NCBI RefSeq assembly: GCF_964275005.1
Contig: NC_092688.1
Coordinates: forward strand, 20,306,403 to 20,370,402
Direction of reading: 5' to 3'
DNA from: Diadema setosum
Taxonomy: Eukaryota; Echinodermata; Echinoidea; Diadematoida; Diadematidae
Length of the DNA: 64,000 nt
Part shown: piece by piece, positions 11,601-25,909 of the stretch
How the letters are laid out: each line of letters opens with the position of its first letter
How positions within the stretch are numbered: position 1 is the stretch's first letter
Position numbers and translations under genes: made by a program
Notes under the pieces: generated by a model
The model's database searches: none
Told to the model about the DNA's origin: nothing
What the model saw: only the letters and a program-made list of their open reading frames with translations

Positions 11601-14600
11601 TTTAAGAGTTTCTGATTCTCTTGCTCTTGATCATCAAACCAGTATTCACTCTTCCTCTTTTTCTTTTCAAAGATGCTATCTGCAGCATTCTGAAGTAGTA
11701 ATTCTTTCAAATCATTCCAGGATGATTCACAGTCAGGGATTTTTTTCCTCTAAGAAGCTTTCTAACATAGATTTCTTTTTGTTATTTAGCTGGGTATCAG
11801 GTTTGCAGGAGGGTCTTGCATATTTCTTCCTTGACTTAATCACTATACTGCATTTACACAGCAATAGCCTGTGGTCTGTAAAGCAGTCTGCAGAAGGATT
11901 GACTTTGTCATCTGACACAGTCGTCTGACACCCGTTGTCCTGCAGAGCATTTGCACTGCAGACTAGTACTTCTGTGTGCACGTCTCTGGCTGTACACGTC
12001 TACGGCATTACGGTAGCAGTCTGCATGCATTAGGATCTTAGGAATACCTACGAAGCTTTCTAAGGGCCATTTTTGACAACCTAAAAAAGAAAAAAAAAAT
12101 CCACGTACGTACGTAATAATACTGCGTATTATACGTAGTATTTATTACGTACGTACGCAGTATTATTAGGTACGTACGTATTATTTATTTTCCTGGAGAA
12201 GACCCAATGGATACACTCACATCCTGCGTTTTTTTTTTTTAACCAGAATACATTTTGTAGTTACTTTTCAATGTGAACTAGCCAAGCGAGTGAGCCCCCG
12301 CCCCCCAAGAATGCATTTCTTTCCTTTTCTATTTTTGTTTTCCTTCCCTTCCTTTTTTTTCTTTTTCTTATCCCTTCCCCCCCCCCTTTTTTGGGGGGGG
12401 GGGGGAGTAGAGGTTGAAGCATTTGCCGACAATTTTGAGGGGGAGCTACGTGGTGGTACCCCCTCTATAGCCACACCCCGATAAACAAGATTCCCGGGTT
12501 AGAACAATCCTGTTACTCGTCTTCATGAACGCGGATGCCCTATCGATACAGGCCTCATGTGATGAGACATACTCCTTCCCACCCCCGGGGGAGGGGGGGG
12601 GGGGTATTCATATATTACATGAAATGTATACACCAGAGCATATTTCATGAAGTCACAAGTTGAGACTGCTCTCAAAATATTACGGTTTCCAGGGGCGTAA
12701 ACAGCGGGGGGATGGGTGCATCCCCCAAGAATTTCAGGTGTAAGGGGGGGGGGGGGTGGTGTGTACAATCATCCTCCAGGGTTTCACAATAGTTGGAATA
12801 ATAATTGTTATATTTGATCATAATGAATTTGAATTCATTTTCCTGTAATTGTTATTCCTTATTCTCGTTCCTATTTGAATAAATCGTCACCTCATTATGA
12901 TAATAAATACATATGCCCATTTTGTAATGTAACAGATCTATTTTAGGTGCGAAAGTGTTGCATAGTTTCTTTCCTGTATTTTCTGCTACGAAGATGTAAG
13001 TGGTAATCTCATTATCAATTATTGTATTTGGTAGTGTTTCCCGGAATATGCATTGGTTTCTAGATCCCAAGATGATGACTGGGAGGGGGATCACAATCAT
13101 CATGCATCCCTTCACAATTTAAAAATACAATGGAAAATATTTTGCCGTTTCGGGGCGACAATATAAAGAATAGATCGATGTTTTAGCGAAAACTGTATTT
13201 ATTTAGGAATAGCTGAAGTGTAAAAAGAGTCATACAAGAGTGTAAACCTATATATGGCAAAACGAATCGGTTATAACGAGTTCGGTTATAACGAGATTCC
13301 GGTTATAACGAGGACATTTTCGATGCATCAAGATAAAGAAAAACATAAGCAATTTAATCGGATACGACGAGATTCCATTTCTTGACCTGCCGCTTTCAAA
13401 CACGCGACGAACGAAACATTGAAAAGTGAATTTACGCTATTCCCGTTTTACATTAGTCTGTGTATAGAACGCAGTAACACACTGCACAAGTGCCCGTCCT
13501 GCCTCGATCTCTACATAATCATGTACATCGTACCATCTGAAGCGGGAAGACTTGGAAACAAACGTGTTTCAGTCCCGCCGTTATCCTTCTTTACCGGCCA
13601 TTATTAGTGACGAATAACGGGAGTACCGTTCCTTCCATGTTTCTTCTAAACCACATAACATAATCATAATCATTCCATCACTTCGCGAAGTTCCATTTCT
13701 TGACTTGGCGCTTTCAAACACGCGACAAACGGAACATTGAAAACCAAATTCACGCTATCCATGTCCCTCCCGTTTTGCAGAGAAGTTCATGTTTTCTTCT
13801 AAATCACGCGATAAGACACAGAAATAGGCCCTATACCATCCGATGTTCCTATTTAGTTATTGAATAAAATCATTTGATTTTGTTTTTCGCGAGATACGCG
13901 TGCGTGATATAAGGTCCGACCACAGGCTGCGCAACGAGAGAAAAAAAAAATACAACGCATTCAAGAACTTTTCATGTAGCGACACTCGTGGCCAAAATGG
14001 AAAATAATATTGGAATGCGTGTGCAACTCATCATTATAATTATCCTTTCCATTTTTAGTTCCGACTTCCAGTTGCTTTGCTGGCTAGTAACTATGAGTGT
14101 TGAAGATTAAAGCCGAAATTAGTAATGCAATCATAGCGATCTCCCCGGTTACAGTAGCGTAAAAATAGTTGAATAACGCATGTTAATCTACTTGAATCGG
14201 TGTATAGAAAAAGAAACAAACGCATTTAACAGTTTGAATAGATCTGGGATTGTTCATTATCATTGTAACAAAACATAATATAAATATGAGTGTGCATGAT
14301 TAATGCCGAAATAATTAATGAAATCATCGCGATCCCGCCGGGTGACAGTATATAGCGTATAAAAATAGTTGAATAGCGCATGTTAATCGACTTAAATGAG
14401 TTGGTGTTCAGAGAAAGAAATAAACGCATTTAACAGTTTGAATAGATCTGGGTTTATTCATTATCATTTTCCACTGCATTTCACAATGAAGATTTTTCTT
14501 TCTTTCAGAATGGTCGACGAGGTACAGACTTGCTTAAAAGGATCACAACCTTCCAAATTCAACATTGTCGCATATTTTTCAAGAACGGTGTACAAAACGC

Positions 14601-17600
14601 GAAGAGATTTTCGGAAGAAAATAAAGAACGCATTTTGTAATCCCTTCGGGAGCAACGATCATACATTGTATTAATAGGATTGCAGCCGAAATGATTCATG
14701 AAATCATCCTATTCCCGCTGGGCACCAACAGCGTAACATACCTCGCAAGTTACGATAAACAACGCATGTATGTTACTCTATTTGCGCTGGTGTTTAGAAA
14801 AACTTAACAAGCGCATTTTTGATTATACAATCTGATTTTGTTCATTGTCAGTTTACACTGTACACTGTATTTCACAAACGAAAAAGCATTCATCTTGTGG
14901 AATGGTTCGATACAAGAGGAAGAGATAGGTGTAGAAAGAATCACGAATATGATCCTGCCGAGTAGACCTTCTTCTCAGGAACATAATGTGCAACTAGTAT
15001 TATGCGAAGAGATTTTTGGAAGAAGAATAAAGAATTAAAGCATTTCAACACCTACTTTTTTCCGTCTTTTTTATGTATCAATTCACAAACAATTTCCCTT
15101 TATTGTCTCAATAATTACGATCCATAAACATAACAACGCAAAGGATGTTCTTGAGTTATGCGTACGGTTATAACGAGATACCGGTTATAACGAGGTAATA
15201 TCGCCGGTCCCACGGACCTCGTTATAACGGTGTTTCACTGTATAATATTTTATTTTGGCTGAAACCTATATCGAAGTACAAACGTACTAGTCTGTCTCTC
15301 TCTGCTCTGTCTGCCGCCATTACTTAAATACTGCGTACGTACGTAATAAACAATAGGTACGTACGTAATGAACAATACGTACGTACGTAATAAATACTGC
15401 GTACGTACGTAATAAATACTACGTACGTACGTAATAATACTGCGTACGTACGCAATAAATACTACGTACTTACGTAATAATAATAGGTACGTACGTAATA
15501 ATACTGCGTACGTACGCAATAATACTACGTACGTACGCAGTATTATTAGGTACGTACGTAGTATTTTTTTTTCTTTTTTTTTTTAGGTTGTCAAAAATGG
15601 CCCTTAGAAAGCTTCGTAGTATACAGACTGGCCTGATATAATTATATGCAGTATCTATATAACACGCACACACGTTGCTAAGGTAATCAGGGTTGTCTCC
15701 TCAAGAGTTGTGTTGATTTCCCATTTGATTGCTACCCACAATATCGAAGAGACGTGATCTTAAGTTACGCATCAAAAAAAAAAATAATAATATTGTCCTT
15801 GGACACAAGAAGATCGAGCGAAACCATTCAGTATGGTGAAATACTGCATTCACTTCAACAAAGCAGACAACAGATTCAAGAGGAATCCCTATAGAGCAAG
15901 GTCCGATGGACCAAAGATTTTAATGAATTTCATAGAACATGACATTGAGGATATTTGTGACAAAGACAAAACACCCAACATATCCAACACACACACACGC
16001 ACGCGCGCGCGGGAGCATGGGCTCAAAATCTCAAAAGAATGTATTCTACGTCATGAGTAATTTGCCTCTGCGACAAGCGTACAAAGTTTAAAAAGCCCGT
16101 GTCGGGAAGTTGAGATGTTGTCCAGACGTAGTTGATGATAAGAACAAAATTAAAGCCCATACATGATTTGAAATAACATGTTAACAGTGTAGGCGCACTC
16201 GACTTCTGTATAATATACCAAAATACTAGTGCGCCTGCATATTATTTGTAATTATATCAGTAATGTAAGCGTGGAAGCAGTGTTATTTAGAAAGATATCT
16301 GCTTTGAACATGAAAGCTACGAATTTTGGGATGAACACCAAATACACAAAGAAACAGTATGCAAGCGGATTGGAGTAAGTCAACTTGAAAGTGAGCTGAT
16401 AATTATTCCGGAATATAGTTGCAATCAATTTCTCATAAGCCATAATGACAGCCCCTTATACATAACCATTGCATAATTATAGGTACCAAGTAGACGACGT
16501 ATTTCCGAGAAGTCGTATTGCGACGAATTTTCTGACTCCTGACACCATTGCGACGAATTTTCTGGGTGCGTTCGTGATGAGAGTTGTGGATGCATGTCAT
16601 GGATGGCGAGAGTTCAAATTATGTTTTCACCCACACGCATATCTAATAGAATTCGTCGTAGAGGAGAGAAAATCAATTATTTTTAAGAGAAGAATCGAGT
16701 TCACTTTATTCGTATTTTTATTAAAAGAAGACATCACGTACTGATAAGACGAGCGTCAATACAACATCACACATGTAACTGCGAAACATTAAAAGGGCTA
16801 ACACATCATGCGGTCTCGATCTACTAGCTCTTAGTCCAGTCAAGGAGGTACTAGGCGCCTAGTACCTCCTTGGTCCAATCTCGTAAAAGCAGAGCGTGAA
16901 GGGAATCCCTTTTCTCCTCTCGTAATTACAAAAACAGACGTTTATATACGATCTGGGATGTCGCGTGCCATAAAGCTGGGCGATCCAGTTATCATGCGAA
17001 CGATGTGTAACTGGGTCATCCAGTTTCTCAAAGAAGGCAGAGGCGCGTGGATGTATAACTGGGTCATGACCGATATCTTTCTGAGATCAAGTCGGCCTGG
17101 TCTACATTCAAGCTTGGTAAAAGGAGGGCAATTTTAGAATCAAGGCGGACCGATCTAGTGAGTATGCAACTGGACCAGCTATTTGGTATCGGGCCGAACT
17201 AGTTCTATGGATAGAGAATCAGATCAGGGATGCATTATTAGATGAAACTGTAACAGTTCGAAACATGATGGTGCCAGCATTTAACAATCAAATCGAAGAG
17301 GTCAAACAGGGTTCGTAAATATACATGACGAAATATTCTAGGTGAATAGTGGTACACAACATACATTGTATGCAGCATTATTCTTCTTTCAAAAACCGTC
17401 ACAATGCTTCCCTCTACAAAAAAAAAAAAAAAAATGATGGTCCCGATCATGGACAAAAATGAAAGAAATATCAAAGATAACTTTCGAACAGTTTTTTTTT
17501 TTCGTTGGATGTAGGTTCTGTGTTGAAAACTAAATAATATTAACATATTATTGACAATTAAGATGACCATGTCTGAATCGCAATTCGAGGTATGACTAGA

Positions 17601-20600
17601 ATATCACAGAGGAATTTTTTTTTTCGACTTTTCGTTGACAATGCTGTAAGTTTTGTACACGCAAGGAGTACTTGCCTACCTAAATCAGTTCTCTCGAAAC
17701 CAGCAACGAATCAATTGAGATCGGAAATAACATCATGGGGACTTAGCATGTTGTTATAAGATCCAAATCCTTGGGTAAAGAACTCACTCATTCTAGTATG
17801 AAATGCATGTGCTCTCCCTGTGGGCAGTTCATAATCTTGTAATAACTTAAGTCAAACCTGTCTTAGCGACTACCTGTCTATAGCGACCACTTGTCGTATA
17901 CGACCACTAAAAACAATTCCCTCCGAGAGAAAAAGCATGTTAAAAAACTGTCTATAGCGGCCACTTGTCTATAATGGCCGCTTTTTCCCGTTTCTCTTGG
18001 GGTGGCCGCTATAGACGGATTTGACCTTATTACGATATATCTTAATACAGTTGTAAGGCCAGACAGAAGGCCCGGAGGCCAGAGAAAGACCAAGGAGCTT
18101 CACGTGGAGACACCATGTCCCGAAAAACCCTCCGCAAGCTCCTCTTGGCGCCAGCCCCGACCGGACGTGGAGCAGCCAGAAGTCGATACTGGCTCCAAGG
18201 GCGTTCTTTACTACCAGTCCCTGGATGCAGACGCGGCCGAGCCCTGGAAGCTTGCCATCCGCGAACTCATCCAAACGAGACCCGATTCCATTCCACAAGT
18301 CGGTAAAGGTATGTTTTGATACACAGGATGGTTTCGCTCGATTCTTTGGCAGTGGAGCTTTAGGGACTTTATACAGACGTTTAATGACGGCTTGTGCATA
18401 GCGTGGGGAGAATTAATGGCAAACGATTATAAAACAAATCCCTCGTTTTTCAGAGAAATCAAAACACAAGACTTCGTTATTGTATATGCTGTTGTTTGTT
18501 GTTTGTTTCTTTATTTTCTCATGATTTGCTTTGAAAGAAGAAACAAGAATCGAAAACGGATTCCCTTAAACTAAAACAAATCCCCCCAAGATTGGCATAT
18601 GCATGATCATATATTTGGCTACGTGATTCGATGTCAGAACATATCGCAAACTAATTAGCTGAGAAGCGAAACATGAAGACCTCCTTACAACTGCAAGTTA
18701 TAATTATGAATAAATTCTATTTCTCTCCATGTCTTCCATTGTTTTCCAATATGATTGTCATCAGGGATAAGTCTTTGTCTGCCCCATCTGGCTTTTGTTT
18801 TTGTTTTTGTTTTCATTTCTCATATTAAAGAAAAGAACATGTAGTACATTGTACTTTGCTTTGTGATTTACATCAAAGCTCGGGGTGGTTCTTGAAATCT
18901 TAAAACATATGCTTTTTGTGAGGAATTCAGTTCTTCATTATAGACGTGATGTGCCCATTACGTTTTCTCTTGGATCTCTCTGTGGCTAATGGAGCCTGGT
19001 TGGTCCTGCACAGTATGTTAAGTCAATGAAAATGTGAACATGTATAAAATGCATTGATTTTATATGTGCTGGCCACTTTTTTAATAGCTTAACTTAACTC
19101 TTAGCTTTACTCAGCTTACGAGATATTTCTCAGTAATCCACCCAAACTTGACCCAGTTGTACATTAGCAAGACCAATCAGGGTTAGCAATGTACCTCCGT
19201 AAAAAAAAAAAGAAAAAAGAAAAAAAAAAAGAAGTGGTGTCACGATAGGCAATGATATGGATTAGCGAGACTGGGTAATCTCTATTCATTGATAACTAGT
19301 GTCCAGGGCCCTGTTTCATACAGCTGTACGTAAAGTTACACATGACTTTACGAACAACTGGAATATGAAGTGCCAGTATGTGTGCCCATTTCGTTTTTCC
19401 TTACGTTTTAACAAAGTATGACTGTATGTCATTATTTCATCTACATTGGGGCGCAAATACACTTTCAACTAAAAATGTGTGTTAACATGTAAAGAATAAT
19501 CATTACCATCTGCAAATTTCAACTTTAGCTATTGAAATTAACAATAATTAGTACACCCACTTGGCCTGCCATATTCAAGTCGTTAATAAAGTCGTAAAGT
19601 CGTGCGCAACGGCTTTATGAAACAGGGCCCAGGAATCTGTGCCAATCAACGTGGGGAAAAATAGCATGTGTGCCAATCGGCGAACAAAATACGGGAAAAA
19701 CGTTAAGCTCGTTACTAGAAGCAAGCGTGTAAAATTACGGTTAACCATGACATTTGCTCCTGCGACAATTGCTCCCGTGAAATATCTGTAGGCTAAGCCC
19801 AACATAAAACCTACTCAAACACATAACCCTCACCCTAATCCTAATCCTCACATCAAAATAAACCGGAAACCCTATCACAACCCTAACCCTAACCCTAAGT
19901 CCTTGGAGAAAATAAGACCGGAGCAATTGTCGCAGGAGCAAATGTCGTGTCACCAAAATGACATATTTTTTTTTTTTTGTTAGAATAAAACATTTATGAA
20001 TTGCAATTCGCCATGATCGAACCTAATTAGGCGCATATAATTAATTCTTAAATGTCGGATGAAAAGAGAGTAATGTGCAAGCGTATGACAAGGCACTACA
20101 CTTGATGTGAACATCAGACACGTATTGCACGTTATACGTGTTATAGGTTCTATTCATTCGCTCTTTTGTAAATGCATTTTATGTGATTTACAAGTGGAGG
20201 GGATGTAACATAGGTCGACAATGTGCATTGTTATCCACTATTTTCTTCTTTATTTGGCGCAATATGTTTTGTACAGCGTCTGAGAACTAAAAATAGAAAC
20301 GGCTTGATGCAAAACCTTTGCTTTACTGTCGGCGTCATAAAATGGTCGAAAAATTCCCTATGCCTTCTTTTTGCTTGCCGGTAAAGTATGCTGGCAGTGT
20401 CGATAACCAGCATCAATTATTTATGCAATGATATTTTTATGTGAATGGACCAGGGCTATGATCTCAGGGGCGGATCCAGGAATTCCGTATAAAAGGAGGG
20501 GGCACAAAAATAAATATTTCTGGTGCCACTTCCGGGATTAATCAGCTGACAACCCCAAAATAAAAAAAAAAAAAAATAAAAAGGCTCCCATTATTATCTT

Positions 20601-23600
20601 TTTTTTTTTTCATTTTCGTGCCATTTTCGGGTTTCATCGGCTGACAAGCAAAATGTTTTCTGGTGTCACTACAATCTTATATTATAGAGGAAGGGGCGCA
20701 CGCGCGTCCTTTCATTTTTTTTTCTTTTTGTTTCTTTTATTTCTCAGAAAACTTAAAGGTGGGCGCACCCGGTGCGCCCCCGATCCGCCACTGTGATCTG
20801 GCATGCACGAGATCCTCAAGTGGCACATTCGTTGATTTTTTCTTTGTTGTTGTTCCTTTACTCGATCATATTTCTAACTTAGATATTGCACATCCTTTCA
20901 AAAAGTAAGTAGGCCTATGACGTTTTCAGTGTGACTTGCCTTAAGGCTCCGTCACAAACGCCTTTCCGAACTGCTAAGAACGCCGTGAGAACGATTTTTA
21001 GACTATTTCGTCAGATCTTCCGAATAAGGGTCTGTAGGAGACCAGCGTTCGTAGACCTTTCTTAAATCGTTCGTAAGTTCTTAGCCTGGTCGACGTTCAT
21101 ACGAACGACTCATAGCCTTCATTAAGAGGTTCGTAATCTGGTCGTAAGGAGTACGTATACAATTATTACAATTGTTGGCTATTAAGATAGGGAGCATGAA
21201 GCCAAACGCGCAAATTTCTAATCCTCATTCTGTTCATAGTGTAGGACGAAAGAAATATGGGACTTTCAACAGTCATACAACTGTCGACAGTACAAGGCAG
21301 TGCTGTTTTTTTCAATCGAAGAAAATATACAAAAAAAGTCGTAGGATCTTCTCACTAATGACCTGAGAAAGCCGTGAGCTGCACGCAATCTTGCGACAAC
21401 AACAACAACAACAACAACGACAAAATCGTAAGATGGCCGCAAGCTTGACGTTATGACAACTCGAGGTATTCTTGTGAAAAAAAAACCTGTACGAACTCTA
21501 AGCCTTATGAATAACCAAAATCACTTCGTTTCTCAACTCCAGGTAAGTTGTTCTTACGAATTAAATGGTGTTAGTAGGCCTACGAACTTCTATGAACTCC
21601 TAAATTCGTACGAACAGGGAGATTTGTATACGAACCTTTGTGACCGTAGATTTAGTTACATAGATGTGTGGAAAGCGAGGAGAGGTCATCATAGCATTAC
21701 ATAGATCTTTTTGAAAGCGAGAATCGAGAGGTGAGCATTCATGCTAATTACAACTGCGCTTTTCCTCACTCTGTATGTAAGATCTTATTTCCAACCGAAC
21801 ACCCCTAATTCTCTTGCTTTGTGTTGTTTTTCATGTGTCTTGAGTTTTTTTCTTTATCATTACATAATTGTGATTCCTGTGTATAGTAATGTGATTGTGT
21901 GAGTATCAAAATCAGCATTAGTATACATGGCTGTCACTGTGATGTTTCATAGTACAAACAGTTGTATGTTTCAGTTGTTCCTGCGTGAAACTCGTGATTA
22001 CACATTAGTCATAATGTTTGTTTGGGAAATTTTTGGTTGTGACAAAACGCACTTCCAGTGAAAGAGGTAGGATGCAAACGATGACACAACTTAAAACGAT
22101 GATATAACTTGCTGGTACTATACTATTCACTTGCTTGCTTGTGAACACGTAATTGACCTCTTTAGATGACCCCGAAGCGTTGATATCCCGTACGTCGTCC
22201 GTAGCTGGAGCGGAGGAAGACTTCTTGGGCCCATCGACGGAACGCGCCGGCAGCCCGATGAAGTCCATCCGCGGTTTAAGTCAGCAGGACGTGATTCAGG
22301 CTGGATACAATGAGCTGATACTGATCATCGAGTGGGCTAAGGGCATCGGGAGGTTCCGCAGCCTCCTTCTGGAAGACCAAATGTGTCTACTAAAGTCCTC
22401 CTTCATGGACCTCCAGGTCATGAGGGTGGCATACAGGTACTACCGGGGTCGTTACGTCACAATGGAATAAAAGCAAATCAAAGTAGAGCACATTTTGTGA
22501 AAGTGTGTTCTTTGTTTTGCTTTGGTTTTTTTTTTCTTTTATAACGGACAATCAGTTGATTTGGTGGTGTTTTTTTTTTCTGGTTTGTTTTTGGATTTTT
22601 TTTCCGGTTTTGGTGCCACCATCGCTTGATGAGAAGATAACTTCACTTTGTAACGACACATGGAAAACGGCACAAGAAAATAATAAATTATAAGGACAGG
22701 TCAACAAAATTTCATTTTTTTTTTCAAAGGGGAAGTACATGACTTTGTTTCCTCGACTTCTAACTGACACACAGTATATTGCTAGTGTAAGAAAATAGCA
22801 TAGTATTTTCGTTCTCTGCTTTCTGAAAGAGGTAAGTTGAATGTTCTTTTATTATACAACAAAAGTGAAGATATAATATGTTCGATTTTCTTTACTGATG
22901 TATTCTTGAAACTCACGTTACTTACGAAGTGGCATTTAATGCAATACATTATATAGCCTATATCATGAAATCCTTTCCCATTGTCTTGTGTGAAAGCTAA
23001 ATTATTGAACGCATGGGCATTTTGAATTAACCTAATTTTGACTGTTTAACATGTATACAAATGCATATTCGCAGGCGTATAATGCCACGCCGAATTCTTC
23101 CTAACCACAATCTGAAACACTGTACATTCACATTGACAGAACATTACAATATCATATTATTCAAATACTCACCATTTGAGAACATGTGTATGTTATAGTT
23201 TTGTACACATATGCCTATTAGTAATAACATCGTTGCTGTGGTTTGAATTTTGTTTAATTTGTCTCCCGCTAACAAATGAAATTTGTAAGATCGCAACTGC
23301 TGATTTGTAATTTAACAAACATGTCGAAAAAAAAAAGAACCACGAAACTCGAACCTGTCATCTGCTGCTTTCTGGGCAGCGACACTACCACCTGGCTATA
23401 TCCCTGGTTGCCGGCAGTGACACGATGAAATTGGAACATGTAACCACGCTCCAAAGACCGAGGAAAATTAAAGAAAATTCAAACCTCAATCTTCACCCCT
23501 CTACTTATTCCGTTTGTTTTGTTATCATTGTTATTTTTTTTTGGAGGGGCATCATCCAAATCAATGCCTCTCTATCCCTTTACTTATGACTGCAAAATGT

Positions 23601-24826
23601 AATGGTGACGATGTTGCGGAAAAGACTACACTATATATGGATTACTGATTGATCAAGGTCTACGTGTTTCCACACTTTGCATTGCCATGCACTTGTCGTT
23701 TGTTTTTTTCTTACTGCACCTACAGAAAACAGTGAACATATGCACCTATACATTACTGAGCAATGATTATCTCATGGAAAAAAAAGACAACTACAAGCTT
23801 AGAATGTTTACTCGAATGCGTTTTTGGGAATATTGCTTATTCTATATTATGCTGTACTTATGTAAACACATGATCCACTCTACAGTATGTTCTCCCCCCC
23901 CCCCCCAAAAAAAAAAAAATACAATCTGATTTTCACATTGCTAACACCCAATATGATTAAGCTGTCTAAACGCTACTTCAGGGTCTTGAAATATAACGTC
24001 TTAGCTCTATTTTGCAGAAAACCCTATCCAATTTGGTTAAGCGGACACAGAGTAATGTGAATTGTTGTAAAGCATGTCATAAGTCTGATTCTTTCAAGTT
24101 TAGCACTTGGATGCTCTTGGAAGTGCATATTAATGTGTGAACACAATAGAGAGAACTTGGAGAGAAGAGATTCTTGACATGCTCTAGAAAATTCCTCATT
24201 TCTCTTTGACTACTGAAGCAAATCGAATGGGGTTTTTTGTAAGATGTGGGCAATGATTTATAGTTTCATACCCTGAAATTGTATTTGGATTGATTCCCTA
24301 TTTATAAAGTTATCGTTGAGGAGGGTACCGTTGTAATTTTTTTTTTCTGGGGGGGGGGGGACATACGGTACTGTCATTGCATGGAACGTAAGTTTAAACT
24401 TGAAGAGGAAAAATAAGCACACTAGATATTCGAGATATGATATCAGAACACTGATGATAATTTCAATATCTTTTCTACGTAACACCTGAAAATGAAAATA
24501 AAACATTGCTATCATAGTCGCAAAAAGCCTCCTTCCCTCTAAATTTCTCGTAAAGGTCAATAGACACATACCCGCTCATCCACTACACTGAGAAGTACAC
24601 GCTGTCAGAGGCTGAAAGCAAGGAGCTGGGGTGGGGCGAGGCTTGCGAGGAAACCATCAGATTCTGCAGCACCCTCGTGGAACTGAAATTGGATCTTGTT
24701 GAATTCAGCATTTTGCAGGCATTGGTTCTCTGCTTTCCTGGTAAATGGATTTAAGTATCTCTATCATCCATGATCATCCGATATGAGAGGTTCAACTGTA
24801 TATATATATATATATATATATATATG

Positions 24827-24872
<46 letters not shown>

Positions 24873-24933
24873 TATGTGTGTATATATATATATATATATG
24901 AATATGTATATATATGAATATGTATATATATGA

Positions 24934-24964
<31 letters not shown>

Positions 24965-25859
24965 CACAGATCAGAACTATACTATAAAGTCTCTTGTGCC
25001 TACAATATCGATCCGTCACATATCGAAAGCGACGACATTGGCAGTGTTCTAAAATAATTATAAGTATTGATACACTATGATTTGGTTGTGTTTGGTACGT
25101 CAACATTACAGATTAAGTGGGCATTCTTGAAATGTGTGGACAGTGATGGATTCCTTGTATTAGTATGTTGTAAGCTAGATATATTATCAAAACATCATAT
25201 GGAGCTAAAGATTTCTGCGACTGGGACGTTCAGAGGAAACAAATAAGCAAATAAACAAACCCCTGATCTGAGCATGAGCAAATTTGCTTATCAAAAGTGA
25301 TCTATTTATATCTCGCGTCGTCTGAGTTTTCACTACGCGTTTTGGGCTATTTTTCAAAGAGCCGTGAGGAGGAGGAGAAAAAAGTCTGGCTATTTTTACG
25401 TCCGCTCATAAATCACGACGCAGAGAGCTACTTACTATTAATGCACTTATCATTTGAGGGCGCCATTTTATTTTTTTAAATGTTGCGTCCTCGCGTAATC
25501 TAAAGCTACTTTTTCAGCTCGACCCAGGGAAAAAGGAGAACGTCCAGCGCAATGGCATACGTCTTAAACGTCCGCGTCGTAAATCTAAAGCTCCCTAATA
25601 ATGTTATGTCGACCGGTGTGTGGGGCTTTGCAAAGTATGCGAGTGTTTCATGCAGTGCTTGGCATTTTTTCAACGTTTAGTAGCTACTGGTCCTTTACTA
25701 ACGTCTTTAGCGTAAGCTCAGGTCAAAGCTATGGCGACAGCTCATCATCAACTATGTGCAACAATATTGTTTGTATGCTCTTTCGCATTTCTGTTTGTGT
25801 ATGTGCGTTTGGTAATAATAATAATAATAATAATGATAATAATAATAACGATAATAATG

Positions 25860-25909
<50 letters not shown>

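Larger units (their letters stand above)
12048..15619. mobile_element. 3.6 kb composite bounded by inverted repeats with TACGTACG palindrome arrays
   Basis: The left end, starting CTACGAAGCTTTCTAAGG at 12048, is repeated inverted at 15619. The inverted match continues inward over ATTTTTGACAACCT, a poly-A/T tract, and then arrays of the palindrome TACGTACGTA. Each arm is about 140 bp, and the right arm extends to a longer array. The interior holds poly-G/C tracts, tandem repeats and pogo-like GTTATAACGAG repeats but no intact transposase. I infer a non-autonomous DNA transposon or foldback element with nested insertions. No clear target-site duplication was found. Confidence 0.7.

Noticed and set aside
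15325..15570. Regular repeat-spacer array resembling a CRISPR
   Set aside because: The repeats are 10-bp palindromes with short, near-identical spacers in a eukaryotic intron; no cas genes.
15250..15673. Minus-strand frames rich in YVRT/YVRS words
   Set aside because: Direct translation of the TACGTACG palindrome array; no protein evidence.
18002..18050. Upstream extension of the hinge exon reading frame
   Set aside because: The part before 18051 is MITE and intron sequence; the acceptor at 18050 and phase matching set the exon start.
19820..19905. Possible interstitial telomere
   Set aside because: Only a few CCCTAA units, confined within a MITE with clear inverted ends.
24556..24563. Alternative acceptor CAATAG for receptor exon 4 (exon start 24564)
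   Set aside because: It would break the frame with exon 3; the upstream TAAAG acceptor after the pyrimidine tract restores [10 protein letters not shown].
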